From contig NZ_AXAP01000081.1 of the NCBI RefSeq assembly GCF_000472865.1, forward strand, positions 1 to 36,487: a stretch of DNA of 36,487 nucleotides, written 5' to 3'. This document shows, one piece after another, positions 6,913 to 15,027 of this stretch; within the stretch, counting starts at the first letter, position 1; the number at the start of each line of letters is the position of its first letter. The notes beneath the pieces were generated by a model that was given only the letters and a program-made list of their open reading frames with translations, was not told where the DNA came from and searched no databases. The translations under genes were made by a program, and so were the position numbers. The stretch is from Bradyrhizobium elkanii WSM2783. Its GTDB lineage: Bacteria > Pseudomonadota > Alphaproteobacteria > Rhizobiales > Xanthobacteraceae.

Positions 6913-8982
6913 TCACGCCTCACCATCCACCCACCCGATCTTCTCCCTCAGGAACCCAAGCCCCAGCGCCATGAAGGCGGCGCGTTCCTTGTTGTCCTTG
7001 CCATAGCCGTGGCCGCCTGCCGCGGGCTCGTAGAGATGGGCTTCATATCCCATTGCCTGCAGCTTGGCAGTCATCTTGCGGGCGTGGCCGGGATGCACGC
7101 GGTCGTCGCGGCGCGTGGTCGCGATCAGGATCGGTGGATATTTCTGGCCGGGCGTCGCCATGTGATAGGCGGAGTAGGTCTGCAGCCACGCCCATTCTTC
7201 GGGTTTGTCGGGATCGCCATATTCGGCGATCCAGCTCGCGCCGGCGAGCAGCTTGGTGTAGCGGCGCATGTCGATCAGCGGGATGGTGCAGAACAGCGCG
7301 CCGAAGCGTTCGGGGTAGCGCACCAGCATGTTGGTGATCAGGATGCCGCCGTTCGATCCGCCTTCGGCGGCGATCCGCCCGGGCCGCGTGATGCCGCGCT
7401 TCACCAGATCGGCGGCGACGGCGGCAAAGTCGTCATGCGCCAATCGCTTGCCTGCGTAGCGGCCGGCGTCGTGCCAGCGCGTACCGAACTCGCCGCCGCC
7501 GCGGATATTGGCCTCCACGATGGTGCCGCCGCGCTCCAGCCACAGCTTGCCGAGCGCCGGGTTATAATACGGCTTCATCGCCAGACCGAAGCCGCCATAG
7601 GCGGTCAGATGGACCGGCGCATCGCCGGTCTCGGTCGCGGGGCCGGTCTGCACATAGGGGATGCGTTCGCCATCGATGGAGATCGCCTCGTGCTGGGTCA
7701 CCACGAGTCCATCCGCGTTGAATGTCTTCGGCGCCTGCTTCAGCACCGTGGGCGCCCCGACCTTCTCCATCAGCATCAGCGAAGATGGCGTCAGCGGGTC
7801 CTGCACATTGGCGAACAGGTCGCCCTTGCTTTCGGAAATATGGCTGTCGAGGCGCCAGACATCGACGACGCCGATCCCGGGCAGCCCTTCGAGCCGCGCG
7901 CGCGTCCAGCCGCCGGCCGATGGCGTGCAGATCTCGTGCACCGGCCGCAGCTCGTCGAGGATCGACAGCACCAGCCGGCCCGCAGTCCAGAAGAAGCCTT
8001 GCAGCGCTCGCCGCGGCTCCGGCTGGAACACGACGGTGAAATCGCGGCTGCCCACGAGGAAGGCCGACAACGACACGCCAAGCACCGTATCGGGCGCATA
8101 GGTCTCGCCACCGACCGTCCACGGCTCGCGCAGCTTGACGACGAACCAGTCCTGATCGGCGAGCAGCCAGATGCTGGTGGGCAGATCGAGCTTCGTCTTC
8201 GCGCCCGTCTCGTCGCCGAGCCAGGCGCTCAAGTTGAAGAAATCGAGCCGGTCGACGAACCAAACCCGTGGGACTGGTCCGGAATCATCGACCTGAGCGG
8301 ACGCGCTCATATGGTCGGCCGGCACGTCGAACACGACAGGCGCGCGCTCCACGGCCTCGCCGCGGCGCCACAGTCTGACAGTCCGGGCATAGCCCGAATG
8401 GGTCGCCATGCCCTCGCCATAGGCGCTCGACAGCAGCAGCGTATCGTCGTCGACCCAGTCGACGCCGCCCTTGGCCTCGGGCAGCACGAAGCCGTCGGCG
8501 ACGAAGCGCTTCGCCTCCATGTCGAACTCGCGCAGCGTCACCGCATCGCTGCCGCCGCGCGACAGGCTGAGCATCGCGCGCCGATCATTTCCCGGCCGCA
8601 TCGACGTCCAGCTCAAGAGCCAATCCTCGCCTTCGTCGGCGGCAAGCTGGTCGACGTCCAGGAGGATTTCCCAGTCGGGATCTGATTTACGGAATTCGTC
8701 GAGCGTCGTGCGCCGCCACAAGCCGCGCGGATTGTGCGCATCCTTCCAGAGATTGTAGAGCAGCCCGCCGCGCCTGGTGACATAGGGAATGTTGTCCGGC
8801 CGATCGAAGATCGCGACAAGCGTGTCGCGATCGGCGGCAAATGACGCGCCGGCAAATTTCTCCAGCGTCAGCCCGTTCTGCCCCTCCACGAATTCCAGCG
8901 CCCGCGCGCCCTCGATCTCCTCCAGCCAAAGATAGGGATCGTCATCGGGCGCAGCGATCGTAGGCCTGTCGTCGATGGTCAT
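6913..8982 (-). CDS. Prolyl oligopeptidase-family serine peptidase (S9)
   Basis: A 689-residue peptidase of the S9 prolyl oligopeptidase type, which cleaves short peptides. The N-terminal region, beginning DDPYLWLEEIEG, leads into the beta-propeller, and the C-terminal alpha/beta-hydrolase domain carries the catalytic site. The nucleophile is in EGGSNGG (Ser near 543), the acid in RRDDRVHPGHA, and the His in AAGGHGYG close to the end. No signal peptide is visible from the chosen start, so it is probably cytoplasmic. The ATG at 8982 has a GGAG ribosome site eight bases upstream; the longer frame to 9054 has no comparable support. It is transcribed alone. Confidence 0.88.
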   Translation of the reverse strand: MTIDDRPTIAAPDDDPYLWLEEIEGARALEFVEGQNGLTLEKFAGASFAADRDTLVAIFDRPDNIPYVTRRGGLLYNLWKDAHNPRGLWRRTTLDEFRKSDPDWEILLDVDQLAADEGEDWLLSWTSMRPGNDRRAMLSLSRGGSDAVTLREFDMEAKRFVADGFVLPEAKGGVDWVDDDTLLLSSAYGEGMATHSGYARTVRLWRRGEAVERAPVVFDVPADHMSASAQVDDSGPVPRVWFVDRLDFFNLSAWLGDETGAKTKLDLPTSIWLLADQDWFVVKLREPWTVGGETYAPDTVLGVSLSAFLVGSRDFTVVFQPEPRRALQGFFWTAGRLVLSILDELRPVHEICTPSAGGWTRARLEGLPGIGVVDVWRLDSHISESKGDLFANVQDPLTPSSLMLMEKVGAPTVLKQAPKTFNADGLVVTQHEAISIDGERIPYVQTGPATETGDAPVHLTAYGGFGLAMKPYYNPALGKLWLERGGTIVEANIRGGGEFGTRWHDAGRYAGKRLAHDDFAAVAADLVKRGITRPGRIAAEGGSNGGILITNMLVRYPERFGALFCTIPLIDMRRYTKLLAGASWIAEYGDPDKPEEWAWLQTYSAYHMATPGQKYPPILIATTRRDDRVHPGHARKMTAKLQAMGYEAHLYEPAAGGHGYGKDNKERAAFMALGLGFLREKIGWVDGEA

Positions 8983-9076
8983 CGCGAGAACTCCAAGGGC
9001 GGACACAGAGCTATCGATGTAGGCACTCGGACCTGCGCTGTCCAATGGGTGCATTCGCGTGCCCCAAACACTGCCC

Positions 9077-9181
9077 CGTCATTCCGGGGCGCGCGAAGCG
9101 AGAACCCGGAATCCATTTCGCCGCATGCTCTGGGGTTGGATGGATTCCGGGCTCGATGCTCCGCATCGCCCCGGAACGACG
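9077..9181. repeat. Palindromic repeat, family A copy 3
   Basis: CGTCATTCCGGGGC and inverted GCCCCGGAACGACG ends, with one change in the right arm, and inner GAATCCATT / ATGGATTC arms. It is the first of three different repeats packed in the 490-base gap 8983-9472, in which I see no gene. Confidence 0.85.
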
Positions 9182-9209
9182 GGAGGACACATTGCGCAAT
9201 CCTCTCCTC

Positions 9210-9302
9210 CGTCATGGCCGGGCTTGACCCGGCCATCCACGTTCTCTCCTCGTGCACGGAGGCAAAGGACGTGGATGCCTGGGACAAGCCCGGGCATGAC
9301 GG
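9210..9302. repeat. Palindromic repeat, family B copy 1
   Basis: CCGTCATGGCCGGGCTTGAC at the left is answered by an imperfect inverted copy, GACAAGCCCGGGCATGACGG, at the right. Inner CCATCCACG and CGTGGATG arms pair as well. Related copies are at 32000-32092 and 34590-34675. Confidence 0.85.
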
Positions 9303-9340
9303 CGGAAGGGCTGTTTGACAATTGAATCGGAAACGCTCCG

Positions 9341-9429
9341 CCCGTCATCGCGAGGAGCGCAAGCGACGAAGCAATCCATGCCTCCGCAAGCAGCGAGATG
9401 GATTGCTTCGCTACGCTCGCAATGACGGG
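9341..9429. repeat. Palindromic repeat, family C copy 1
   Basis: Outer CCCGTCATCGCGAG and CTCGCAATGACGGG arms enclose inner GAAGCAATCCAT and ATGGATTGCTTC arms. The second copy is at 18620-18704. It ends 43 bases past the HPr stop codon, on the 3' side of the HPr gene. Confidence 0.85.
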
Positions 9430-9472
9430 GGAGAGAGCAATGGCCCGCAATGAGCAGGCATGGGGCCGGCCC

Positions 9473-9799
9473 TCAAATGCCCTCTTCGTTGAACTTGCTG
9501 GCGACGAGCTCGGCAATCGCGTCGAGAGCGGCTTCGGCTTCGGGGCCGGTGGCGGAGACGATGACTGAGGTGCCGGGGCCGGCGGCGAGCATCATCAGGC
9601 CCATGATCGAGGTGCCGCCGACGGTCTCGCTGCCGCGCGTCACCCAGACCTCGGCCTCGAAGCGCTCGACCATCTGCACGAACTTGGCGGAAGCGCGCGC
9701 GTGCAGGCCGCGCTTGTTGACGATCAGAAGTTCACGGGAGATCGCGCCCGCCGGAACCGTCGGGCCGACTTCGTTTTCGCCCGAGCCCTCGGCGCTCAT
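9473..9799 (-). CDS. ptsH: Phosphocarrier protein HPr
   Basis: A 108-residue HPr, longer than the usual 85-90 because of an N-terminal extension of about 20 residues. The phosphorylated histidine is in GLHARASAKFV (His33). The regulatory serine that HprK phosphorylates is preserved in TSIMGLMML (Ser64). The start overlaps the stop of the EIIA gene (ATGA), so the two are translationally coupled. It is the last gene in the chvI-chvG-hprK-EIIA-HPr series. No EIIB or EIIC sugar permease is nearby, so HPr here is expected to pass phosphate for regulation rather than sugar import, as is known for this locus in Rhizobiales. Confidence 0.93.
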   Translation of the reverse strand: MSAEGSGENEVGPTVPAGAISRELLIVNKRGLHARASAKFVQMVERFEAEVWVTRGSETVGGTSIMGLMMLAAGPGTSVIVSATGPEAEAALDAIAELVASKFNEEGI

Positions 9800-10197
9800 T
9801 TGCCGGCAAGGACGCGGCTGGCGATGGTGACGTATTTGCGGCCCGCTTCCTGGGCCATCGCGATCGCGTCCGGCAGCGACCGCTCCTCGCGCACCTTCGC
9901 GAGCTTCACCAGCATCGGAAGATTGATGCCTGCGAGCACTTCGACCTTGGGCCGGCTCATGCAGGAGATCGCGAGGTTCGACGGCGTGCCGCCGAACATG
10001 TCGGTGAGGATAGCAACGCCGTCGCCACTATCGACGCGGTTGACCGCTTCGATGATGTCGCTGCGACATAGATCGGCGTCGTCTTCGGCTCCGATCGTAA
10101 TTGCTTCAATTTGTTTCTGTGGGCCCATTACGTGTTCGAGCGCTGCCTTGAACTCGTCGGCAAGGCGCCCGTGGGTCACAAGCACTAGACCAATCAT
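9796..10197 (-). CDS. PTS EIIA component, mannose family (regulatory)
   Basis: A 133-residue cytoplasmic EIIA(Man) domain protein that would accept phosphate from HPr. The active histidine is in LVLVTHGRLAD (His9), and ILTDMFGGTPSN and AGINLPML are family-typical. A strong GAGGAG ribosome site six bases before the ATG at 10197 fixes the start; the longer frame lacks it. It stands alone as an EIIA without EIIB/EIIC domains. It lies 133 bases after hprK and overlaps the HPr gene by four bases. Confidence 0.9.
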   Translation of the reverse strand: MIGLVLVTHGRLADEFKAALEHVMGPQKQIEAITIGAEDDADLCRSDIIEAVNRVDSGDGVAILTDMFGGTPSNLAISCMSRPKVEVLAGINLPMLVKLAKVREERSLPDAIAMAQEAGRKYVTIASRVLAGK

Positions 10198-10330
10198 CGG
10201 AAACTCCTCGCGGGTGCTTCTTGGTGCACCGCACGAACGCGCCACTTTGACCATCCAGAGGCCCCGCGCAAGAGGGCATCTTGGCAATCTCCCGGAATTT
10301 GGGGGCGGAGAAATACGGGTCTGCACCGGT

Positions 10331-10846
10331 CTATTCAGTGGCCATATTGCGGCTGATATGGTTACCAATCCGCCCCAAGCAATCATCCGCTAGATTACGG
10401 GAACATGAACTTTCAGTTGTCGTCAACGCTGCGACAACCAGTAGCAGGGGTGAAATGCCCTCACCGACGGGGATTCGCGGTAACAAAACACCATTTATCT
10501 CGGTCTGCAGCGCTTCCGGCGGCGGCAGGCGCTCGGCATCGCCGGCGGCGAGATCGACCACCAGCCCCACGATCGCCTCATCTGTGTACTCAAGGCGGCG
10601 GATGCCGAGCCCGCGAATCTCGACCAGCCCGGCCAATTCGAGGGCTGGCCGGACCAGCAATTCTTTGCCGGCTGTGTCGAGATGGACACGGTCATCGCCC
10701 ACCAGAACGGCCGGCGGGAGCTGTCCAGAACGGCCGGCGAGGATCAGATCGAAGGCGAGGCGCGACTTGCCGGAGCCGGACGGGCCGCGGATCAGCACCG
10801 CGCGTTCTCCCACCAGCACCGCGGATGCATGCACGCTGGCGCTCAT
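10331..10846 (-). CDS. hprK: HPr kinase/phosphorylase, short alphaproteobacterial form
   Basis: A 171-residue protein equal to the C-terminal catalytic domain of HprK; the N-terminal domain of Firmicutes HprK is absent, as usual in alphaproteobacteria. The P-loop is GPSGSGKS (residues 21-28) and the signature EIRGLGIRRLEY follows. It would phosphorylate Ser64 of the nearby HPr. The start overlaps the chvG stop (ATGA), coupling its synthesis to the sensor kinase. The C-terminal end after about residue 145 is not clearly family-like. Confidence 0.92.
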   Translation of the reverse strand: MSASVHASAVLVGERAVLIRGPSGSGKSRLAFDLILAGRSGQLPPAVLVGDDRVHLDTAGKELLVRPALELAGLVEIRGLGIRRLEYTDEAIVGLVVDLAAGDAERLPPPEALQTEINGVLLPRIPVGEGISPLLLVVAALTTTESSCSRNLADDCLGRIGNHISRNMATE

Positions 10847-12687
10847 GGCGCCGGCAGCCTGACCACGAAGCGCGCGCCAGCGACCGTCGGCTTGCCGTCG
10901 GCATCGGCGGGACCGGATCGGTTCTCGGCCCAGATGCGTCCGTTATGCGCCTCGATGATCTGCTTGGAGATCGACAGCCCCAGTCCGGAATTCTGGCCGA
11001 AGCCCTGGTGCGGACGGTCGGTGTAGAAGCGCTCGAAGATGCGCTCCAGCGCGTCCTCGCCGATGCCGGGGCCGTCGTCGTCGACCACGATCTCGATCTC
11101 CGAGCGCACGCGGCGGCAGACGATGCGCACCTTGTCGCCCGGTTGCGAGAACGACTGTGCGTTGGAGAGCAGGTTGGAGATCACCTGTCCGAGCCGCGAG
11201 TCGTGGCCGGGCACCGCGAAGGTGTCCGTCGGCCCGCGGCCCTCGAAGCGGGCTTCGACCGCGACGTCGTGGCCGAGCTTGGTCTCGTTGGCGACCGAGG
11301 TCAGCGTCGTCAGCAGGCGGCGCAGATCGACCGGCGCCATGTCCTGGCGCTGCAGCTCGGCATCGAGCCGGCTCGCATCCGAGATGTCGGAGATCAGCCG
11401 GTCGAGCCGCTTGACGTCGTGCTCGATCACGGCGAGCAGGCGGCCGCGGCTGCTTTCGGTGCGCGCCAAGGGCAGCGTCTCCACCGCCGAACGCAGCGAC
11501 GTCAGCGGGTTCTTCAGCTCGTGAGCGACGTCGGCGGCGAACATCTCGATCGCCTCGATCCGGCTGTAGAGCGCGTTGGTCATGTCGCGCAGCGCGCCGG
11601 AGAGATGGCCGATCTCGTCGCGGCGGCGGCTGAAATCGGGAATCTGGACCCGGGTCTGGATGCGGCGGCGGACGCTTTCAGCGCCGTCGGCAAGCCGCCG
11701 CACCGGGCCGGCAATGGTGCTCGCAAGCAGGAGCGACAGCACGATCATCACGGCAGCGGCAACGCCGCCGACCTTGAGGATCGCGAGCCGCTCGGCGGTC
11801 ACCATCTGGTCGATGTCGTCGCCCTGGGTGGAGAGCATCAACGCGCCATGCACGGCGCGGAAGCGCTGCACGGGAACGGCGACCGAGACGATCACCTCGC
11901 CGCGATCGTTGACGCGCACCATGCTGCTCTTCTGACCGTTCAGGGATTGCGCGACCTCCTGGTAGCCGCTGCCGTTCTCCGGGCCGAGCTCGCGATAGAG
12001 CGGCAGATCGCCGCGGTTCAGCCAGGTGCGGATCGCGATCGTGGTTCGCTCGGCGAATCCCGGCTTCTCCGCATTCGGCGGCGGCAGCTCGATCCTGAAC
12101 ACGTCGCCCTTGCCGTAAAGGCTGCGGCTGTCGAGGATCAATCCGCCCTCGCGATCGAAGATGCGGGCCCGCGTCTTGGTCGGCGAGATCAGGCGCCGCA
12201 GCACCGGCGCGACGCGTTCGGGATTGATCGGGAAGTCGGAATATTCGTCCGGCACGCCGTAGCTTTCGCCGGGCTTGAGGTCGAGCAGCCGCTCCGGATC
12301 GATGGTGATGGTGTTGGTCTCGACGGTAGCGGAAGCCGCGATGGCGCCGGCGATGATCTCGGCCTGCACCAGAAGGCTCTGGGCACGCGCATCGATCAGG
12401 CCGGCGCGGAATTGCGACAGGTACAGGATGCTGGCGACGAGGGCGACCAGGCCCGCGAGATTCAGCGAGACGATGCGGCGGGTCAGGCTCGAGAAGGACA
12501 GCGCGAAGAAGAACTGTCCGGCGCGACTCAGCCAGTCCAGCGGCCGCCAGCGCTTTGCTGTCGCCTTGTCGGCAAACTGCTCCTGCTCGAGGAGCGCCTG
12601 GGCGTCCTCGACGGTTTGGGCCGGGTCGGGCTGCGTTCGATCAAGCACAGGCAGAACTGCCGGTTCGTTGACGAGGGGTGTTACCAT
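10843..12687 (-). CDS. chvG: Sensor histidine kinase ChvG (ExoS/BvrS family)
   Basis: A 614-residue inner-membrane sensor kinase. Two membrane segments at about 73-93 and 303-323 enclose a periplasmic sensing domain of about 210 residues. A HAMP region follows, then the H-box FAADVAHELKNPLTS (His near 389). The ATPase domain has an N-box (ISNLLSNAQSFS), VDDDGPGIG and GLGLSISKQI. Family members sense acid and host-related envelope stress and control polysaccharide and virulence or symbiosis genes with ChvI. It lies 75 bases after chvI and overlaps hprK. The ribosome site at the ATG is weak, so the start is less certain. Confidence 0.93.
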   Translation of the reverse strand: MVTPLVNEPAVLPVLDRTQPDPAQTVEDAQALLEQEQFADKATAKRWRPLDWLSRAGQFFFALSFSSLTRRIVSLNLAGLVALVASILYLSQFRAGLIDARAQSLLVQAEIIAGAIAASATVETNTITIDPERLLDLKPGESYGVPDEYSDFPINPERVAPVLRRLISPTKTRARIFDREGGLILDSRSLYGKGDVFRIELPPPNAEKPGFAERTTIAIRTWLNRGDLPLYRELGPENGSGYQEVAQSLNGQKSSMVRVNDRGEVIVSVAVPVQRFRAVHGALMLSTQGDDIDQMVTAERLAILKVGGVAAAVMIVLSLLLASTIAGPVRRLADGAESVRRRIQTRVQIPDFSRRRDEIGHLSGALRDMTNALYSRIEAIEMFAADVAHELKNPLTSLRSAVETLPLARTESSRGRLLAVIEHDVKRLDRLISDISDASRLDAELQRQDMAPVDLRRLLTTLTSVANETKLGHDVAVEARFEGRGPTDTFAVPGHDSRLGQVISNLLSNAQSFSQPGDKVRIVCRRVRSEIEIVVDDDGPGIGEDALERIFERFYTDRPHQGFGQNSGLGLSISKQIIEAHNGRIWAENRSGPADADGKPTVAGARFVVRLPAP

Positions 12688-12762
12688 GCACGCTATTGGG
12701 CCCGCACCCTACCCCATAGGTGCGGACCGTGTCAGTTAACAAAGCGGAGCTTTCGCCGCGGA

Positions 12763-13464
12763 TCAGGCTTCCTTGAAGCGATACCCCACGCCGTACAAGG
12801 TTTCGATCATCTCGAAATCCTCGTCGACCACCTTGAACTTCTTGCGCAGCCGCTTGATGTGGCTGTCGATGGTACGATCGTCGACATAGACTTGGTCGTC
12901 ATAGGCGGCGTCCATCAGCGCATTGCGGCTCTTCACCACGCCGGGCCGCGTCGCCAGCGCCTGAAGGATCAAGAATTCGGTGACCGTCAGCGTCACCGGC
13001 TCGTTCTTCCAGGTGCAGGTGTGGCGCTCCGGATCCATCCTGAGCAGGCCGCGATCGAGCGCGCGCGTATCCGGCTCCTTCGGGGCTGCGGTCGGATCCT
13101 TGGGCTGGCCGCGGCGGAGCACGGCCTTCACGCGCTCGACCAAAAGGCGCTGCGAGAACGGCTTGCGGATGAAATCGTCGGCGCCCATTTTGAGGCCGAA
13201 CAATTCGTCGATCTCTTCATCCTTGGAGGTCAGGAAGATCACAGGCAGGTCGGATTTTTGCCTGAGCCGCCGCAGCGTTTCCATGCCGTCCATGCGCGGC
13301 ATCTTGATATCGAGGATCGCCAGATCCGGTGGCGAGGTGCGGAAGCCATCGAGCGCCGACGCACCATCCGTGTATGTCATGATGCGGTAGCCTTCGGCTT
13401 CCAACGCGATCGAGACAGAGGTGAGAATGTTGCGGTCGTCGTCGACCAGGGCGATTGTGGGCAT
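12763..13464 (-). CDS. chvI: Response regulator ChvI (OmpR/PhoB family)
   Basis: A 233-residue transcription factor paired with ChvG. The receiver domain starts TIALVDDDRN with acidic pocket D8-D10, the phosphorylated Asp52 in LAILDIKMPRMDG, and the Lys in FIRKPF. The C-terminal winged-helix domain has VTEFLILQALATRPG and DRTIDSHIKRLRKK. The ATG at 13464 fits the family N-terminus and has an AGCAGG ribosome site; the frame extends upstream to 13590 without support. It is the first gene of the minus-strand block, with a 229-base gap to the divergent HugZ-like gene that should hold both promoters. Confidence 0.94.
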   Translation of the reverse strand: MPTIALVDDDRNILTSVSIALEAEGYRIMTYTDGASALDGFRTSPPDLAILDIKMPRMDGMETLRRLRQKSDLPVIFLTSKDEEIDELFGLKMGADDFIRKPFSQRLLVERVKAVLRRGQPKDPTAAPKEPDTRALDRGLLRMDPERHTCTWKNEPVTLTVTEFLILQALATRPGVVKSRNALMDAAYDDQVYVDDRTIDSHIKRLRKKFKVVDEDFEMIETLYGVGYRFKEA

Positions 13465-13693
13465 GAGCCTGCTTTCAGTTTTCCAGTTGGCTGAAACGGC
13501 GAGCATTCCGGTGATGCGCCGCATAATTGGGCTTCGGACTCGGTCAGCGAGCAACGCAACGTGGGCTGAAGTGTGACCGAGTTCCGCCAAACGCCTCGCC
13601 CCCCGCGAACGCGTCCGACCCGTCTAGAGCCCGTTTACCCGAAAAAAGCCCCGAAGTGCAACCACATGGCCAGGCAATTACTAGGTAATTTCG

Positions 13694-14428
13694 ATGCAAC
13701 CGACCGCTGATTTTGACCCCGCCAGGCTGGCCCGTTCTCTGCTCCGGAGGAGCCGGCAAGGGGCTTTGGCCACGCTGATGCCGGGAACCGGCGATCCCTA
13801 CTGTTCCCTGGTCAATGTCGCGAGCCATCCGGACGGTTCCCCGATACTGCTGCTCTCCCGCCTCGCGGTCCATACCAGGAACCTGCTCGCCGACGTCAGG
13901 GTGTCGCTGATGCTGGACGAGCGGGCCGAAGGCGACCCGCTGGAAGGGTCCCGGATCATGCTGGCCGGCCGGGCGGAACAGGCGGAAGGCGAGGCCGCGA
14001 GCCTCCTGCGCCGCCGCTACCTCGCCGCCCATCCGTCCGCGGAAGCCTTTGTGGAATTTAAGGATTTTTCCTTCTTCCGGATCATCCCCTCCGCCATCCA
14101 CCTCGTCGCTGGCTTCGGCCGGATCGTCGATCTGAGGCCAGAACAGTTCCTGACCGATCTGGCTGGGACGGACGGGTGGCTGGAGGCTGAAGCGGAGGCC
14201 GTCGAGCACATGAACGAGGCTCACCGCGACGCCATGGACCTTTATGCGACCCGGCTGCTCGGAGCCGAAAGCCCCGATTGGCGCTGCATTGGCTGCGACC
14301 CTGAGGGCATGGACATGCAGGCGGGCAAACGGACGCTGCGGCTGGAATTTCCAGAGCGCGTGCGCAACGCTGCGGAGCTGCGCAAGATGTTGGTTCGACT
14401 CGCCAGTGAGGCGCGCGCAACGGGATAG
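13694..14428 (+). CDS. HugZ-like heme utilisation / pyridoxamine 5'-phosphate oxidase-fold protein
   Basis: A 244-residue cytoplasmic protein. The first 150 residues form a split-barrel flavin-binding-like fold (ALATLMPGTGDPYCSLVNVA, LLSRLAVHTRNL, VSLMLDE). The last 80 look like the DUF2470 domain (EHMNEAHRDAMDLYA, GCDPEGMDM). This two-domain layout matches HugZ/HutZ proteins linked to haem degradation. Whether this one binds haem cannot be told from sequence alone; general PNPOx-fold oxidoreductase is the fallback. An AGGT ribosome site precedes the ATG. It is divergent from chvI and about 600 bases before pckA. Confidence 0.8.
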   Translation: MQPTADFDPARLARSLLRRSRQGALATLMPGTGDPYCSLVNVASHPDGSPILLLSRLAVHTRNLLADVRVSLMLDERAEGDPLEGSRIMLAGRAEQAEGEAASLLRRRYLAAHPSAEAFVEFKDFSFFRIIPSAIHLVAGFGRIVDLRPEQFLTDLAGTDGWLEAEAEAVEHMNEAHRDAMDLYATRLLGAESPDWRCIGCDPEGMDMQAGKRTLRLEFPERVRNAAELRKMLVRLASEARATG

Positions 14429-15027
14429 GTGCGAACGGCGCGGTGTCGCATATCGTATGCATATTGGGGAGAATGCGGCCGTCAATGCGCTTCGCATCAT
14501 GCATCTTATGCGCGACGGTGCGGAACGTTTACGCGCGCTGCGCATTCTTAACGGCCGTCGAATTCGATGGTGGCTTGCTGACGTCGAGCGAGGCTGTGCA
14601 ATCAACTCTCATTGCCGATTGGATCGTGCAATCCAAGTGCAACGGCATTGCCGGCGACAAAGCCGATGTCTCATCGCCCAAACTGCATATCGGGTAGTCT
14701 GTGCGTTGATTGAGAACGACGCCGCGCGTCCGATGGCACCAATTGTGCATCGCAAAGACGTCGGGCCCGGCATTGATCGCGGCGGATCGTCGCGCGATCC
14801 ACGGGCAGAAAAGCCGCCTTGCGCTGCAGCAAGTGCTTGAACCACGTGGAAGGGATGCCTTGGAATAAACCAAAATTCGGGGACTAGCTTGGCAAGCTCG
14901 GATTGCCCCATTATGAGGTCGCTGGACGGGGGCCTTCGGGCTATATTTGTTGTTGGAAAGGTCACCGCGACTGAGCGCGTTTAGCGACGTTCGCGCAATG
15001 GGAAACGCGGGTTCGAGGAGGTTCTTC
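14429..15027. other. 599-base intergenic region before pckA, no convincing gene
   Basis: Short open frames cross this stretch on both strands, but none has a ribosome site or recognisable product. Near its left end is a perfect 5-3-5 palindrome, GCATA-TCG-TATGC (14448-14460), which could be an operator. None of the repeat families described elsewhere in the window is present. The pckA promoter must lie here, but I could not place it with confidence. Confidence 0.5.

Noticed and set aside
9045..9325. Overlapping 60-100-residue frames in both directions
   Set aside because: They come from stacked palindromic repeats; the peptides contain the same repeat-derived strings as other gaps.
10405..13494. 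1029-residue open frame on the plus strand
   Set aside because: It runs antisense through hprK, chvG and chvI, which are all clearly identified; its composition is typical of a shadow frame.
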